Source: Paracoccaceae bacterium (GTDB taxonomy: Bacteria > Pseudomonadota > Alphaproteobacteria > Rhodobacterales > Rhodobacteraceae). From it: a stretch of 64,000 nucleotides of DNA. Below the pieces are notes generated by a model, which saw nothing but the letters and a program-made list of their open reading frames with translations, was not told where the DNA came from and did no database searches. Made by a program: the position numbers and the translations under genes. The DNA is taken from the NCBI GenBank assembly GCA_007694945.1, contig REER01000077.1, positions 108,165 to 172,164 of the forward strand. The letters run 5' to 3'. How positions within the stretch are numbered: position 1 is the first letter of the stretch; each line of letters begins with the position of its first letter. Below, piece after piece: positions 24,189 through 32,944 of the stretch.

Positions 24189-25808
24189 ATGATGGCAAGT
24201 TGGATGGCCGCAATGCTTCGCAGCGGTTTTCGGCATGGTTTATTCGTTACTGGTATTGTCTGCCTGCTTGGCACCGCCACGCCGAAACTGGCCACGGCCC
24301 AGCAATTTCCGGCCTTCCGGCAGGCCGTCGCTGAAAGCGTCTCATCCAGTGAAGCGATTTCGGCTTTCTATCGCGCCCATGACTATGAGCCACTCTGGAC
24401 CGGACCCGACCACGCGCCACGCCGCGAGGCGCTGATCAATGCGCTGTCGCGGGCGGCGGATCACGGGCTGCCGGAGGCCCGGTATGACCTGCCGGGACTG
24501 ATCGCCGCCTTCGAGGCTGTGGAAAGCGAGCGTGACCGCGGCCAGCTCGAGGCCCGCGTCACAAAGGTCTTTCTGCAATTCGCGCGCGATCTGCATAGCG
24601 GTGTGATCGACCCCCGCCAGGTGGATCGCGGAATCGTTCGGCTCCTGCCGCGCCCTGACCCCAAGAAATTGCTGACCGACTTTGCGCAAGCACCGGCTGC
24701 CGCTTTCATCCGCAATCTGGCCCCTTCCGCGCCGGAATATGCGCGCCTGTTCAGGGTGCGCGAAGGCCTGGTGCGCGTGATTGCCGAGGGCGGCTGGGGC
24801 CCGCGCGTGCCGGAAGCGCGCTTTTCGCCCGGCACTTCGGGAGATGGTGTGATCGCGCTGCGCAACCGATTGATCGCAATGGGCTATCTGGAGCGCTCGG
24901 CAAGTGCGAGTTATGACGCGGCGCTGCAGGCGGCGGTCATGGCGTTCCAGACCCATCATGGCATCGAAGCCGACGGTATTGCCGGACAGGCGACGATCCG
25001 CGCGCTAAATGTCCCTCCCGAAGAGCGACTGAAATCGGTGATCGTGGCGATGGAGCGCGAGCGTTGGCTGAATATCCCGCGTGGCGATCGGCATATCTGG
25101 GTCAACTTGACCGATTTTCATTCACGCATCGTCGACAATGATCAGGTGACCTTCGAGACCAAGTCGATCATTGGCGCGCAGGCAAACGACCGGCAGACCC
25201 CGGAATTCTCCGACCGCATGACCTATCTCGAGATCAATCCGGACTGGACCCTGCCGCGCTCGATCCTCGCGCGGTCCTACTGGGGTGCGCTGGCCTCGGG
25301 CGGGGCGCGGCATCTGGAGGTCGTGGATGCGCGCGGGCGGGTGGTGCCACGCGCGGCGATCGATTTTTCGCGCTACACACCGGCCAATTTCCCCTTCAAC
25401 GTTCGCCAGCCCCCGGGGCCGAGCAACGCGCTGGGGGAAGTTAAATTCATGTTCCCCAACCCCTATGCAATCTATTTGCACGACACGCCTGAGAGGCATC
25501 TGTTCAACACGGTCGTGCGGACGCATTCCTCGGGCTGCGTCCGGCTGAATGACCCACGTGAATTCGCCTATGAGCTGCTGTCGCGCCAGAGCGATGACCC
25601 GCGCGGCCTGTATCATTCGGTGCTGAACACGCGCCAGCAGACACGGGTCTATCTGGACGAGCCTGTGCCGATCCATCTCGTCTATCGCACCGCTTTCACC
25701 GATGCGAGCGGCGCTCTGAATTTCCGCGCGGACATCTATGGCCGCGATGCACGCATCTTCGATGCGCTGCTGCGCGCCGGTGCTGTGGCGAACGGCTTGC
25801 GGATGTAA
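24189..25808 (+). CDS. L,D-transpeptidase, YcbB (LdtD) type
   Basis: 539 residues: an N-terminal signal segment (HGLFVTGIVCLLGTATP), a large N-terminal domain, a peptidoglycan-binding domain at about 215-275 (ALQAAVMAFQTHHGIEADGI) and a YkuD catalytic domain with HSSGCVRLNDPREFAYELL around residue 448 (Cys nucleophile). These enzymes form 3-3 diaminopimelate cross-links in peptidoglycan in the periplasm. The divergent MepK-like gene encodes the matching hydrolase, so the pair likely balances 3-3 cross-linking. Confidence 0.9.
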   Translation: MMASWMAAMLRSGFRHGLFVTGIVCLLGTATPKLATAQQFPAFRQAVAESVSSSEAISAFYRAHDYEPLWTGPDHAPRREALINALSRAADHGLPEARYDLPGLIAAFEAVESERDRGQLEARVTKVFLQFARDLHSGVIDPRQVDRGIVRLLPRPDPKKLLTDFAQAPAAAFIRNLAPSAPEYARLFRVREGLVRVIAEGGWGPRVPEARFSPGTSGDGVIALRNRLIAMGYLERSASASYDAALQAAVMAFQTHHGIEADGIAGQATIRALNVPPEERLKSVIVAMERERWLNIPRGDRHIWVNLTDFHSRIVDNDQVTFETKSIIGAQANDRQTPEFSDRMTYLEINPDWTLPRSILARSYWGALASGGARHLEVVDARGRVVPRAAIDFSRYTPANFPFNVRQPPGPSNALGEVKFMFPNPYAIYLHDTPERHLFNTVVRTHSSGCVRLNDPREFAYELLSRQSDDPRGLYHSVLNTRQQTRVYLDEPVPIHLVYRTAFTDASGALNFRADIYGRDARIFDALLRAGAVANGLRM

Positions 25809-25934
25809 GATTGGCGAGAGCCTTTACAGTGGCGCGCGCTTTGCGGCGCGCGCCGATTTGAATTGCTCATCGTTGTGAAACTGTTACATTTGGTTGCAAT
25901 ACCGGCACAGACCGGATCGCAAGAGGCATGTCCA

Positions 25935-26222
25935 ATGGGGCGCAATGTCATGCAGCACAATCCTTCGATTGCACAAGGCGTTATCGAAATTATCGCCGAA
26001 CAGGCTCTTATCGACCCGTCCGAGGTCAAGCTTGAGAGCACGCTGGCCGATCTGGGGCTCGACAGCCTCGGCCTTGTCGAATGCATCTTCGGGATCGAGG
26101 AACGATTCGGTATCACGGTGCCGTTCAATGCCAATACACCCGAGCAGCCGGGGTTCGATATCTCTTCGGTCGGAGCCATCATTGCCGAGGTTGAAAAGCT
26201 GGTGGCCCGACAGGCTGCATGA
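25935..26222 (+). CDS. Dedicated acyl carrier protein
   Basis: 95 residues from ATG 25935 (90 from the Met at 25950). The phosphopantetheine site is in LADLGLDSLGLVECIFGIEE. It is longer and less acidic at the C-terminus (FDISSVGAIIAEVEKLVARQ) than the housekeeping AcpP, and resembles specialised carriers such as NodF. Its stop overlaps the start of the ketosynthase gene (ATGA), so the two are translationally coupled and probably work together on one acyl chain. Confidence 0.85.
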   Translation: MGRNVMQHNPSIAQGVIEIIAEQALIDPSEVKLESTLADLGLDSLGLVECIFGIEERFGITVPFNANTPEQPGFDISSVGAIIAEVEKLVARQAA

Positions 26223-27427
26223 GGCGCGTTGTCATCACGGGTGCGGGCACGCTGAACCCGCTGGGGCATGATGTCGCATCAACTCTGACGGCAATGCACG
26301 CGGGTCATTGTGCGATTGACCGGCTGACCTGCCGCGATGTCGAGCGGCTGACCGTCCAGATCGGAGCCGAGATCCGCGGCTTCGCGCCCGAGCAGCATTT
26401 CGAGCGCAACCGGCTGAGCCTGCTCGACCGCGCGACCCAGATCGCACTGGTTTCGGCGCGACAGGCAATGGCGCAGTCGGGGCTGGAGATCACTGAAGAA
26501 TTGGGGCTGCGCGCGGGCGTTGTGATGGGCACGGCGGGCGGCGGCAATACCACGGTCGATGACAATTACCGCGCTGTCTATGCAGAAGGGAAGAACCGCG
26601 TGCATCCCTTCGTGGTGCCCAGACTGATGCATAACGCAGGAACCTCGCATGTGGCGATGGAATATGGCCTGCGCGGTCCGGCCTACACGGTCTCGACAGC
26701 CTGCGCCTCGGCCAACCATGCCATCGGGCAAGCCATGCAGATGATCCGCGCGGGCCAGGCCGATGTGATGCTGACAGGCGGGGCAGAGGCGATGCTCTGT
26801 TTCGGCGGCATCAAGGCCTGGGAAGGGCTGCGGGTCATGTCGACCGATACCTGCCGCCCGTTCTCGCGCGACCGCTCGGGCATGGTGCAGGGCGAGGGCG
26901 GGGCGGTCTTTGTGCTGGAAGAGTATGAGCATGCCCGCGCGCGCGGCGCAGAGATTCTGGCCGAGCTGGCGGGTTTCGCGATGACCTCGGATGCCTGCGA
27001 TATTGTCCTGCCGGACCTTGATGGCCCTGTGCGCGCGATGCGGGCGGCGTTGGCGGATGCAGGCATTGCGCCTGATACGGTGGGCTATGTCAATGCGCAT
27101 GGCACTGCCACAGCGGCCAATGACAGGATCGAGGCGCAGGCGCTGGGCGCGGTCATGGGTGCACACCTGGCCGGGCTGCCGGTGTCATCGACGAAGTCGA
27201 TGCATGGCCATCTGATCGGCGGCACCTCGGCAGTGGAGCTATTAGCCTGCCTGATGGCGCTCCGTGAGGGTGTCATTGCGCCGACCGCGAATTTTTCCGA
27301 GCCCTGCCCGGATTGCCCGATTGATGCCGTGCCAAACACAGCGCGCGACGCGCGCGTGGATGTGACGATGTCGAATGCCTTTGCCTTTGGCGGGCTGAAC
27401 GCGGTCACGTTGCTGCGCCGCGTCTGA
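26219..27427 (+). CDS. Beta-ketoacyl-ACP synthase, NodE/FabF-like
   Basis: 402-residue condensing enzyme with the Cys-His-His triad visible: STACASANHAIGQAM (Cys near 162), VNAHGTATAANDRIEAQ and KSMHGHLIGGTSAVELLA. It elongates an acyl chain using malonyl-ACP. Fused in translation to the ACP gene, it looks like the NodF/NodE arrangement that makes special acyl chains, though no nodulation genes are here. No ketoreductase or dehydratase is adjacent, so the FAS II housekeeping enzymes would have to finish each cycle. The product is unknown. Confidence 0.88.
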   Translation: MRRVVITGAGTLNPLGHDVASTLTAMHAGHCAIDRLTCRDVERLTVQIGAEIRGFAPEQHFERNRLSLLDRATQIALVSARQAMAQSGLEITEELGLRAGVVMGTAGGGNTTVDDNYRAVYAEGKNRVHPFVVPRLMHNAGTSHVAMEYGLRGPAYTVSTACASANHAIGQAMQMIRAGQADVMLTGGAEAMLCFGGIKAWEGLRVMSTDTCRPFSRDRSGMVQGEGGAVFVLEEYEHARARGAEILAELAGFAMTSDACDIVLPDLDGPVRAMRAALADAGIAPDTVGYVNAHGTATAANDRIEAQALGAVMGAHLAGLPVSSTKSMHGHLIGGTSAVELLACLMALREGVIAPTANFSEPCPDCPIDAVPNTARDARVDVTMSNAFAFGGLNAVTLLRRV

Positions 27428-27540
27428 TGCGCCTGATCGAGAAGGTTAAGCGTGGGGCTGCCGCCCCCCGGCCCGCCCTTCGGCCCAGAACCTCCCCACG
27501 TCAAAGGAGCCTTGGCCCCCCCGAATACCCCAACGCGCGC

Positions 27541-28044
27541 TTAGCGCATTCCGGCGATCTTGCGCATCTCCGGCGCGGTCGCCGGGGAGTCGTCCTGCAT
27601 CTGCTGCACAGTGTCGCGCAACTCGTTGAGCAGGTCGAGCAGCGTGTCGAGCCGCTCTGCACCGAAGGCGTCGGCAAGCTGACGATAGGTCGGCTCCGAC
27701 TCCTGTACGACCTGTTCGAAGAGAGCAAGGCCATCAGGCGTCAGCCGGACCATGTGGCGGCGCGCATCGGTGCAGGGCACCTGCTCGATCAGGCCGCGTT
27801 GCGTCAAGCCACGAAAGATCCGCGTCAGCGATGGCGGGAGGATCACGCAGCGCTCTGCCAGCGCCTTGGCATCGAGAGCATCGGCCTCTGCCAAGGCGCG
27901 CAGCACACGCCATTGCGGCATCGTCAGATCATGATCATCGATAAAGGGTTTGAACAGGCGCGTCGTGACTTCGCGCGTGCGCAAGAGCGAGATCGGCAGC
28001 GACTTCTCGAACTTGCGCAGCTCTTTCTTGCATGATGTGGGCAT
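27541..28044 (-). CDS. MarR-family regulator, HpaR-like
   Basis: 167 residues from the ATG at 28044 (MPTSCKKELRKFEKSLPISL); the longer track ORF crosses its promoter. The winged helix-turn-helix is LTMPQWRVLRALAEADALDA ... LAERCVILPPSLTRIFRGL. The N-terminal KSLPISLLRTREVTTRLFKP is characteristic of the homoprotocatechuate-operon regulators HpaR/HpcR. No aromatic catabolism genes are nearby, so the target is unknown. An inverted repeat 52 bp upstream may be its operator. Confidence 0.82.
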   Translation of the reverse strand: MPTSCKKELRKFEKSLPISLLRTREVTTRLFKPFIDDHDLTMPQWRVLRALAEADALDAKALAERCVILPPSLTRIFRGLTQRGLIEQVPCTDARRHMVRLTPDGLALFEQVVQESEPTYRQLADAFGAERLDTLLDLLNELRDTVQQMQDDSPATAPEMRKIAGMR

Positions 28045-28095
28045 CGGCTTCCTTGCAAGACCGCATTTGGAAGACGTTAACAGAGTGGTGGCTGC

Positions 28096-28107
28096 TTTCA
28101 AATGAAA
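28096..28107. promoter_or_regulatory. Candidate MarR operator
   Basis: TTTCA-AA-TGAAA is a 5-2-5 inverted repeat in an A+T-rich patch between the divergent hpaR-like and gapR genes, of the kind MarR dimers bind. Autoregulation is inferred from position only. Confidence 0.35.
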
Positions 28108-28219
28108 ACTATCTTGCGCGTGCAGCGCAGGCCCACCCTCGAGCGTCAAGCGAAGGGCTTGCATGCCCGCGCGCGATTGGGCATCACCGCGCCTCAGGCA
28201 GACCAAGCAGGACACACCC

Positions 28220-28477
28220 ATGAGCAATATGACCCCTGACGCCTATAACGTCACCGCCGATGAGCTGCGCCAGTTCATTGAACGCTATGAGCATCTCGAC
28301 GCCGAGAAGAAGGATATCACCGACCAGCAGAAAGAGGTGATGGCCGAGGCCAAGGGGCGCGGCTATGACACCAAGGTGCTGCGCAAGATCATCGCGCTGC
28401 GCAAGCGCAAGCCGGATGAGATTGCCGAAGAGGAAGCCGTGCTCGAACTCTACAAGACCGCGCTTGGGATGGAGTGA
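28220..28477 (+). CDS. gapR: DUF2312 nucleoid-associated protein GapR
   Basis: 85 residues from the ATG at 28220; the track start 19 codons upstream lacks support. The family core is EHLDAEKKDITDQQKEVMAE, AKGRGYDTKVLRKIIALRKR and EEEAVLELYKTALG. In Caulobacter, GapR binds A+T-rich overtwisted DNA ahead of replication and transcription machinery and is essential. Length and sequence match the family throughout. Confidence 0.92.
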   Translation: MSNMTPDAYNVTADELRQFIERYEHLDAEKKDITDQQKEVMAEAKGRGYDTKVLRKIIALRKRKPDEIAEEEAVLELYKTALGME

Positions 28478-28480
28478 GGC

Positions 28481-29356
28481 TCAGGGCTGCAGCACCTGCA
28501 CGCCTTCCATTCGCGCGATCTGGGTGACATCATCCTCGTAAAGCTGGGTCAGCACATCGAGCTGGGCTTCCTCCCAGCCGGTGGCGCCGATATCGACATC
28601 GAGCTTGGCATCATCACAGAACTTGTCCAGAAAGGCCGCAATAACCTTCTGGCGATGCTCTTCATCGACCGGCGGGGAGGCGCCCAGATAGGCTTCAAGC
28701 TTCTCGGCGCCACCCTCGACCATGACGCTATCGAACCATTGGTAGCTGCCCGCAAAGCCACCCTCCGGAGCAACGCCCGCGACCTTTTCCAGCAGTGGGT
28801 GCCACAGGAAGGGCGTGTCCTCGTCGCACCAGATAGTCAGCCTTGCCTCGGGCCAGAACATGCGGAAATCGGTCACCAGTTGCGACCAGCGCAGCGCCTC
28901 GCCCGCGAGGTTCTGCTGCACCTTCGCGGCATGTTTCGCTTTGGCATTGGCCAGAAAGGCCGGCACATAGGTCGCCGGATTGCGGATGCAGAAGAAGATC
29001 TCGACCCTCTGCCCCGCGAACAGCTTCCGTAGCGCCTGCAGTCGCGGCCCTGCCTGCGGGTAGAGCACGCGGCCATCGAGCACCTCGGGCAGGCGGGCGA
29101 GCAACCCCGGCGCGGCAAGCACGAGGCGGCGGGTGCCCTCATCCGCGCCGACCGCGCTGCACAGGCTAGGCATGAAATCGGGCGCCTCTTCCCCCTCGGA
29201 GACCTGATTCGCGGCCTCTACGACGGGTGCCAGGCAGTCGCGCGGGCGAGGGACCACGACGCCAGCGCGGGACAGGCTGCCCTGATTGGCGCGCAGGCAG
29301 TTGCGAAGCTGCCCCTCGTCAGTCAGATGCGCACCGAGATGCAATGCGATATCCAT
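28481..29356 (-). CDS. Sulfotransferase-like hypothetical protein
   Basis: A 291-residue cytoplasmic protein. The start MDIALHLGAHLTDEGQLRNC, followed by LRANQGSLSRAGVVVPRP, resembles the P-loop opening of bacterial sulfotransferase-like proteins (LHIGxHKTGTTxLQ), but the phosphate-binding Lys/Thr residues are replaced (AHLTDEGQ). A later strand EIFFCIRNPATYVPAFLANA looks like the 3'-phosphate site of that fold. I infer a degenerate P-loop sulfotransferase-fold protein, probably not able to bind PAPS in the usual way. Convergent with gapR with 3 bp between. Confidence 0.6.
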   Translation of the reverse strand: MDIALHLGAHLTDEGQLRNCLRANQGSLSRAGVVVPRPRDCLAPVVEAANQVSEGEEAPDFMPSLCSAVGADEGTRRLVLAAPGLLARLPEVLDGRVLYPQAGPRLQALRKLFAGQRVEIFFCIRNPATYVPAFLANAKAKHAAKVQQNLAGEALRWSQLVTDFRMFWPEARLTIWCDEDTPFLWHPLLEKVAGVAPEGGFAGSYQWFDSVMVEGGAEKLEAYLGASPPVDEEHRQKVIAAFLDKFCDDAKLDVDIGATGWEEAQLDVLTQLYEDDVTQIARMEGVQVLQP

Positions 29357-29494
29357 GATGCTCTTGCCTCTTGTGTTTGCGCTACGCTATGCGCCTATTA
29401 TGACATGGAATGGACGCAATTCCGACCAGACTGGGGCGATTGTTGCCCGCGTGCCGGGGTTCGGGCGCAGGATGCAAAGAAATACGATCCTGTA

Positions 29495-29523
29495 TTGAGC
29501 GTGGCAGCGAATGCTCTTATGTA
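29495..29523 (+). promoter_or_regulatory. Candidate promoter of tRNA-Thr
   Basis: TTGAGC, 17 bp, TATGTA, with the mature tRNA 5' end 8 bp after the -10 box. Spacing and position are what a tRNA promoter needs. Confidence 0.55.
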
Positions 29524-29531
29524 GGCATCAG

Positions 29532-29607
29532 GCCGGCTTAGCTCAGTTGGTAGAGCAGTGGTTTTGTAAACCGAAGGTCGGGGGTTCGAGTCCCTCAGCC
29601 GGCACCA
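29532..29607 (+). tRNA. tRNA-Thr (anticodon TGT)
   Basis: 76 nt folding as a cloverleaf: acceptor GCCGGCT/AGCCGGC, D arm GCTC-AGTTGGTA-GAGC, anticodon loop TTTGTAA (anticodon TGT, reading ACA and related Thr codons), T arm GGGGT-TCGAGTC-CCTCA region and an encoded CCA end. The sequence is close to bacterial tRNA-Thr(TGT). The anticodon stem has one weak outer pair. Confidence 0.95.
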
Positions 29608-29658
29608 GCAGTCTCGATCAGGGTTTGGGCGAACGCGCGGTTGTGCCGTTTGGGCTGG

Positions 29659-29892
29659 TCAGGCGGCGTGCGTGGCGGGTTTGCCTGCCAGCAGGGCGGG
29701 GATCGAGATGTCTTCATCCCGTTCTGGCCAATGCAGGCCGAAAGGGGTGGTTTCCACCGCCGCGCGCTGCTCCGGTGTGGCGTTCAACAGGCGCGGGAAC
29801 CAGACCAGCGGCACGCCAAGAATGCGGCCATCGGTGAGGGCGAGCCAGAGCGTGTCGTCGTCGAAGCTGACTTTATGCGCTGAAATGGTCAT
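29659..29892 (-). CDS. DUF2442 domain protein
   Basis: A 77-residue protein, MTISAHKVSFDDDTLWLALTDGR ... VPLVWFPRLLNATPEQRAA, matching DUF2442. Such genes usually follow a DUF4160 gene and the pair has been viewed as toxin-antitoxin-like. Here the upstream DUF4160 gene is reduced to a fragment overlapping this start codon, so this protein may be an orphan antitoxin-like partner. Confidence 0.8.
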   Translation of the reverse strand: MTISAHKVSFDDDTLWLALTDGRILGVPLVWFPRLLNATPEQRAAVETTPFGLHWPERDEDISIPALLAGKPATHAA

Positions 29893-29974
29893 GCCATGCC
29901 TTTTCGATGCGTGCCTGGTTGAAGTGCATCACCCTTGCGATCTGGCGCAAGGTTCTGGCGTCAAAGCCATGGTT
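29873..29974 (-). pseudogene. DUF4160 remnant (C-terminal fragment)
   Basis: The minus strand encodes NHGFDARTLRQIARVMHFNQ followed by ARIEKAWHDHFSA and a stop, which looks like the C-terminal end of DUF4160 proteins. Upstream the frame runs into the lepA stop codon with no start codon, so about half the gene is missing. It overlaps the DUF2442 start as intact pairs do. Confidence 0.6.
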
Positions 29975-30013
29975 TCGGTGTAGCTTAGAAGAGGTTGAAT
30001 ACCATATTTTGGT

Positions 30014-31813
30014 TCACCCATCCATCTTCAACGCCGAGATAAACGCCTGCTGCGGGATCTCCACCTTCCCGAACTGGCGCATCCTCTTCTTGCCGGCCTT
30101 CTGCTTCTCCAGAAGCTTCTTCTTCCGCGTCACGTCGCCGCCGTAGCATTTCGCCGTCACATCCTTGCGCAGGGCGGCCAGCGTCTCGCGGGCGATGACC
30201 TTGCCGCCGATGGCCGCCTGGATCGGGATCTTGAACATGTGCCGCGGGATCAGGTCTTTCAGCTTCTCGCACATCGCGCGGCCCCGCCCCTCGGCCCGGT
30301 CGCGGTGGACCATCATCGACAGCGCGTCCACCGGCTCGTCATTGACGAGGATCTGCATCTTGGCCAGATTGTCCTGGCGGTAGCCGATGATCTCGTAATC
30401 GAAACTTGCATAGCCCTTGGTGATGGACTTCAGCCGGTCGTAGAAATCGAACACCACCTCGTTGAGCGGCAGGTCATACACCACCATCGCGCGGCTGCCG
30501 GCATAGGTCAGTTCCAGCTGGATCCCGCGCCGGTCCTGGCAGAGCTTCAGCACGTCGCCGAGGAAGTCGTCGGGCACAAGGATCGTGGCCTTGATGCGCG
30601 GCTCTTCGATATGGTCGATATGGGTCAGGTCGGGCAGGTCGGCGGGGTTGTGCAACTCGCGCATCTCGCCGTCGCGCATATGGACGTGATAGACCACGCT
30701 GGGCGCCGTGGTGATCAGGTCGATGCCGTATTCCCGCTCCAGCCGGTCGCGGATGACTTCGAGATGGAGGAGGCCGAGAAACCCGCAGCGGAAGCCGAAG
30801 CCCAGCGCGGCGGAGCTTTCCATCTCGTAGCTGAACGAGGCGTCGTTAAGCGCCAGTTTCTCGATGGCGTTGCGCAGATCTTCGAATTCATTGCTGTCAA
30901 CCGGGAACAGGCCGCAGAACACCACCGGCACCGAAGGTTTGAAGCCGGGCAGCGGTGTCTCGCAGCCTTTCTTCTCATGCGTGATCGTGTCACCCACCTT
31001 GGTATCACGCACCTGCTTGATCGAGGCGGTGAGCACGCCGATTTCACCGGGGCCGAGTTCGGGCACATCGACCATGGCGGGTTTCAGGACGGCAAGCTTG
31101 TCGATGCTGTATTTCGCACCAGTCTGCATCATCTTGATGGCGTCACCCTTGCGGATGACGCCATCCATGACCCGAAACAGCACGACGACGCCGAGATAGG
31201 GGTCATACCAGCTATCGACCAGCATGGCCTTGAGCGGTGCCTCGCGCGTTCCTTTTGGGGCGGGCAGGCGCTGCACGATGGCCTCCAGCACATCGGGGAT
31301 ACCAAGGCCGGATTTGGCCGAGATCAGTACGGCCTCGGAGGCATCAAGCCCGATCACATCCTCTATCTGCTCTTTCACCCGCTCGGGCTCGGCGGCAGGC
31401 AGGTCGATCTTGTTGAGCACTGGCACGATCTCGTGGTCGGCCTCGATGGCCGTATAGACATTGGCGAGCGTCTGGGCCTCCACCCCCTGGCTGGCATCGA
31501 CCACCAGCAGTGAGCCCTCGACCGCGCGCATGGAGCGGCTGACCTCATAAGCGAAATCGACATGGCCCGGCGTGTCGATCAGGTTGAGCACATAAGTGTG
31601 GCCGTCCTTCGCCGGATAATCGATCCGCACCGTGTTGGCCTTGATGGTGATCCCGCGCTCGCGCTCGATATCCATCGCGTCCAGCAACTGCTCCTTCATG
31701 TCGCGGTCTGAAACGGTCCCCGTCATCTGGATCAGCCGGTCGGCCAGCGTGGATTTGCCGTGGTCGATATGCGCCACGATCGAGAAATTGCGGATATGCG
31801 AAAGCTCTGTCAT
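30014..31813 (-). CDS. lepA: Elongation factor 4 (LepA) GTPase
   Basis: 599 residues from the ATG at 31813 ([20 protein letters not shown]); the track version adds an unsupported 71-residue extension. G motifs are [26 protein letters not shown] and NKIDLP; domain IV and the LepA-specific C-terminal domain follow ([20 protein letters not shown]). LepA is a ribosome-bound translational GTPase acting during initiation or back-translocation. Length equals the family norm. Confidence 0.97.
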   Translation of the reverse strand: MTELSHIRNFSIVAHIDHGKSTLADRLIQMTGTVSDRDMKEQLLDAMDIERERGITIKANTVRIDYPAKDGHTYVLNLIDTPGHVDFAYEVSRSMRAVEGSLLVVDASQGVEAQTLANVYTAIEADHEIVPVLNKIDLPAAEPERVKEQIEDVIGLDASEAVLISAKSGLGIPDVLEAIVQRLPAPKGTREAPLKAMLVDSWYDPYLGVVVLFRVMDGVIRKGDAIKMMQTGAKYSIDKLAVLKPAMVDVPELGPGEIGVLTASIKQVRDTKVGDTITHEKKGCETPLPGFKPSVPVVFCGLFPVDSNEFEDLRNAIEKLALNDASFSYEMESSAALGFGFRCGFLGLLHLEVIRDRLEREYGIDLITTAPSVVYHVHMRDGEMRELHNPADLPDLTHIDHIEEPRIKATILVPDDFLGDVLKLCQDRRGIQLELTYAGSRAMVVYDLPLNEVVFDFYDRLKSITKGYASFDYEIIGYRQDNLAKMQILVNDEPVDALSMMVHRDRAEGRGRAMCEKLKDLIPRHMFKIPIQAAIGGKVIARETLAALRKDVTAKCYGGDVTRKKKLLEKQKAGKKRMRQFGKVEIPQQAFISALKMDG

Positions 31814-31844
31814 GCGCTTCGTATGTAGGGGAAACGGGCGGGGG

Positions 31845-32705
31845 TCAATATATCTCGCGCGGGTCCCCATGGCTGCGCGAATAGCCGTTCGGGGCGGGGC
31901 TCTGCCAGCCCTCCAGCGCGCCCTCTGGCGAGTGTAGAACAGTGACCTCCAGCGGATGGCAGATGGCGCTATCCGAGGAATGCTCGGCCCCGCAATCGCC
32001 CCCCGGACAGGCCGATAGAACCCCAAGCAGGTCGATCTCGGCGAAGAGTTCCAGATAATCGCCCGCCCGCGACGGGCTTGCTTTCATGAAATACTGGCCC
32101 GTGTCGCGGGTAAAACCAGTGCACATGAAGACATTGAGCACATCATGGACATGATGCTCGACCCCGCGCGCAGGGCGGCCCAGATGCCCCCCCAGCGCGC
32201 GGGCTAGGTTCGAGTGGCAACAGTGGTGATACTCGCCCCCGCTCAGCAGATGATGGGTATATGGGTCGCAGCGTGTGCCAATCACATCATGCACGCGGCC
32301 CCCGTCCGCATCGACACCGTACCATGCAAGACTGTCAGCCGTGACCGTCGCCATCGGGCGTAGCCATGGAAAGCACGACCAGAGCCGCGCCCCGGTCGTG
32401 ACATGGCTGCCATGCAGCGCGCGCGTCTTGCCCGAGAAGAAGCGCTCCGACAGGTCCTGCGCTGCGAACAGGTTCAGATCGCCCACCTGCGCTCCTTCGG
32501 GGCAGGCAATCCGGAAGAAATGCCCCGCTGGAACCTCGAATGCCCGTGCGTCGCGCGGCGGGATGATATGGCGCGCCACCTTGATTGCCCTGCCCCGGGC
32601 AGTGGCATAGAGCGCCAACGGAGCGTCGGGCAGTGTCGCGTTCGGATAACAGACGACAGCGGGCGCCCGACGCCGCGCCGCAGCATCAGCGGGCTCAGTG
32701 CTCAT
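31845..32705 (-). CDS. Urea carboxylase-associated (DUF1989) family protein
   Basis: 286 residues from the ATG at 32705, which overlaps the stop of the preceding small gene (ATGA). Conserved DUF1989 segments include [19 protein letters not shown], the [14 protein letters not shown] block and the C-terminal CPGGDC. Family members accompany urea or allophanate metabolism genes, and some bind metal; none of those genes is present here. The Cys/His-rich middle could form a metal site. Function in this setting is unknown. Confidence 0.8.
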   Translation of the reverse strand: MSTEPADAAARRRAPAVVCYPNATLPDAPLALYATARGRAIKVARHIIPPRDARAFEVPAGHFFRIACPEGAQVGDLNLFAAQDLSERFFSGKTRALHGSHVTTGARLWSCFPWLRPMATVTADSLAWYGVDADGGRVHDVIGTRCDPYTHHLLSGGEYHHCCHSNLARALGGHLGRPARGVEHHVHDVLNVFMCTGFTRDTGQYFMKASPSRAGDYLELFAEIDLLGVLSACPGGDCGAEHSSDSAICHPLEVTVLHSPEGALEGWQSPAPNGYSRSHGDPREIY

Positions 32706-32902
32706 TGCTCGCCTGCCAGACATTCGCGCGGCTCGCGCCCCTTGGGCAGCGCGATTTCGGCACCGCAACTGGCGCAGGTGAAAAGCACGCGACCATCGGC
32801 CAGCTTGCGCGCATCCTGCCGCCAGCGACAGTCGCGCCGCTTCCACGGTTGCCACACGAGGATCACGATGAAAACGATCAGAAGGCCGAGAATCAACAGC
32901 AT
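32702..32902 (-). CDS. Small membrane protein with zinc-ribbon-like tail
   Basis: 66 residues: one N-terminal membrane helix (MLLILGLLIVFIVILVWQPW) followed by a basic stretch and a CASC motif plus a later Cys (CLAGEQ), suggesting a small metal or redox site on the cytoplasmic side. Overlaps the DUF1989 gene start by 4 bp, so the two are coupled. I do not recognise the family. Confidence 0.65.
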   Translation of the reverse strand: MLLILGLLIVFIVILVWQPWKRRDCRWRQDARKLADGRVLFTCASCGAEIALPKGREPRECLAGEQ

Positions 32903-32944
32903 GCGATAGAAGTGGCGGTCCCGTCCCTTCGCGTCAAGAGGGCA

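Noticed and set aside
31814-32026. 71-residue LepA N-terminal extension
   Set aside because: Sequence before MTELSHIRN is not conserved in LepA and overlaps the DUF1989 gene end.
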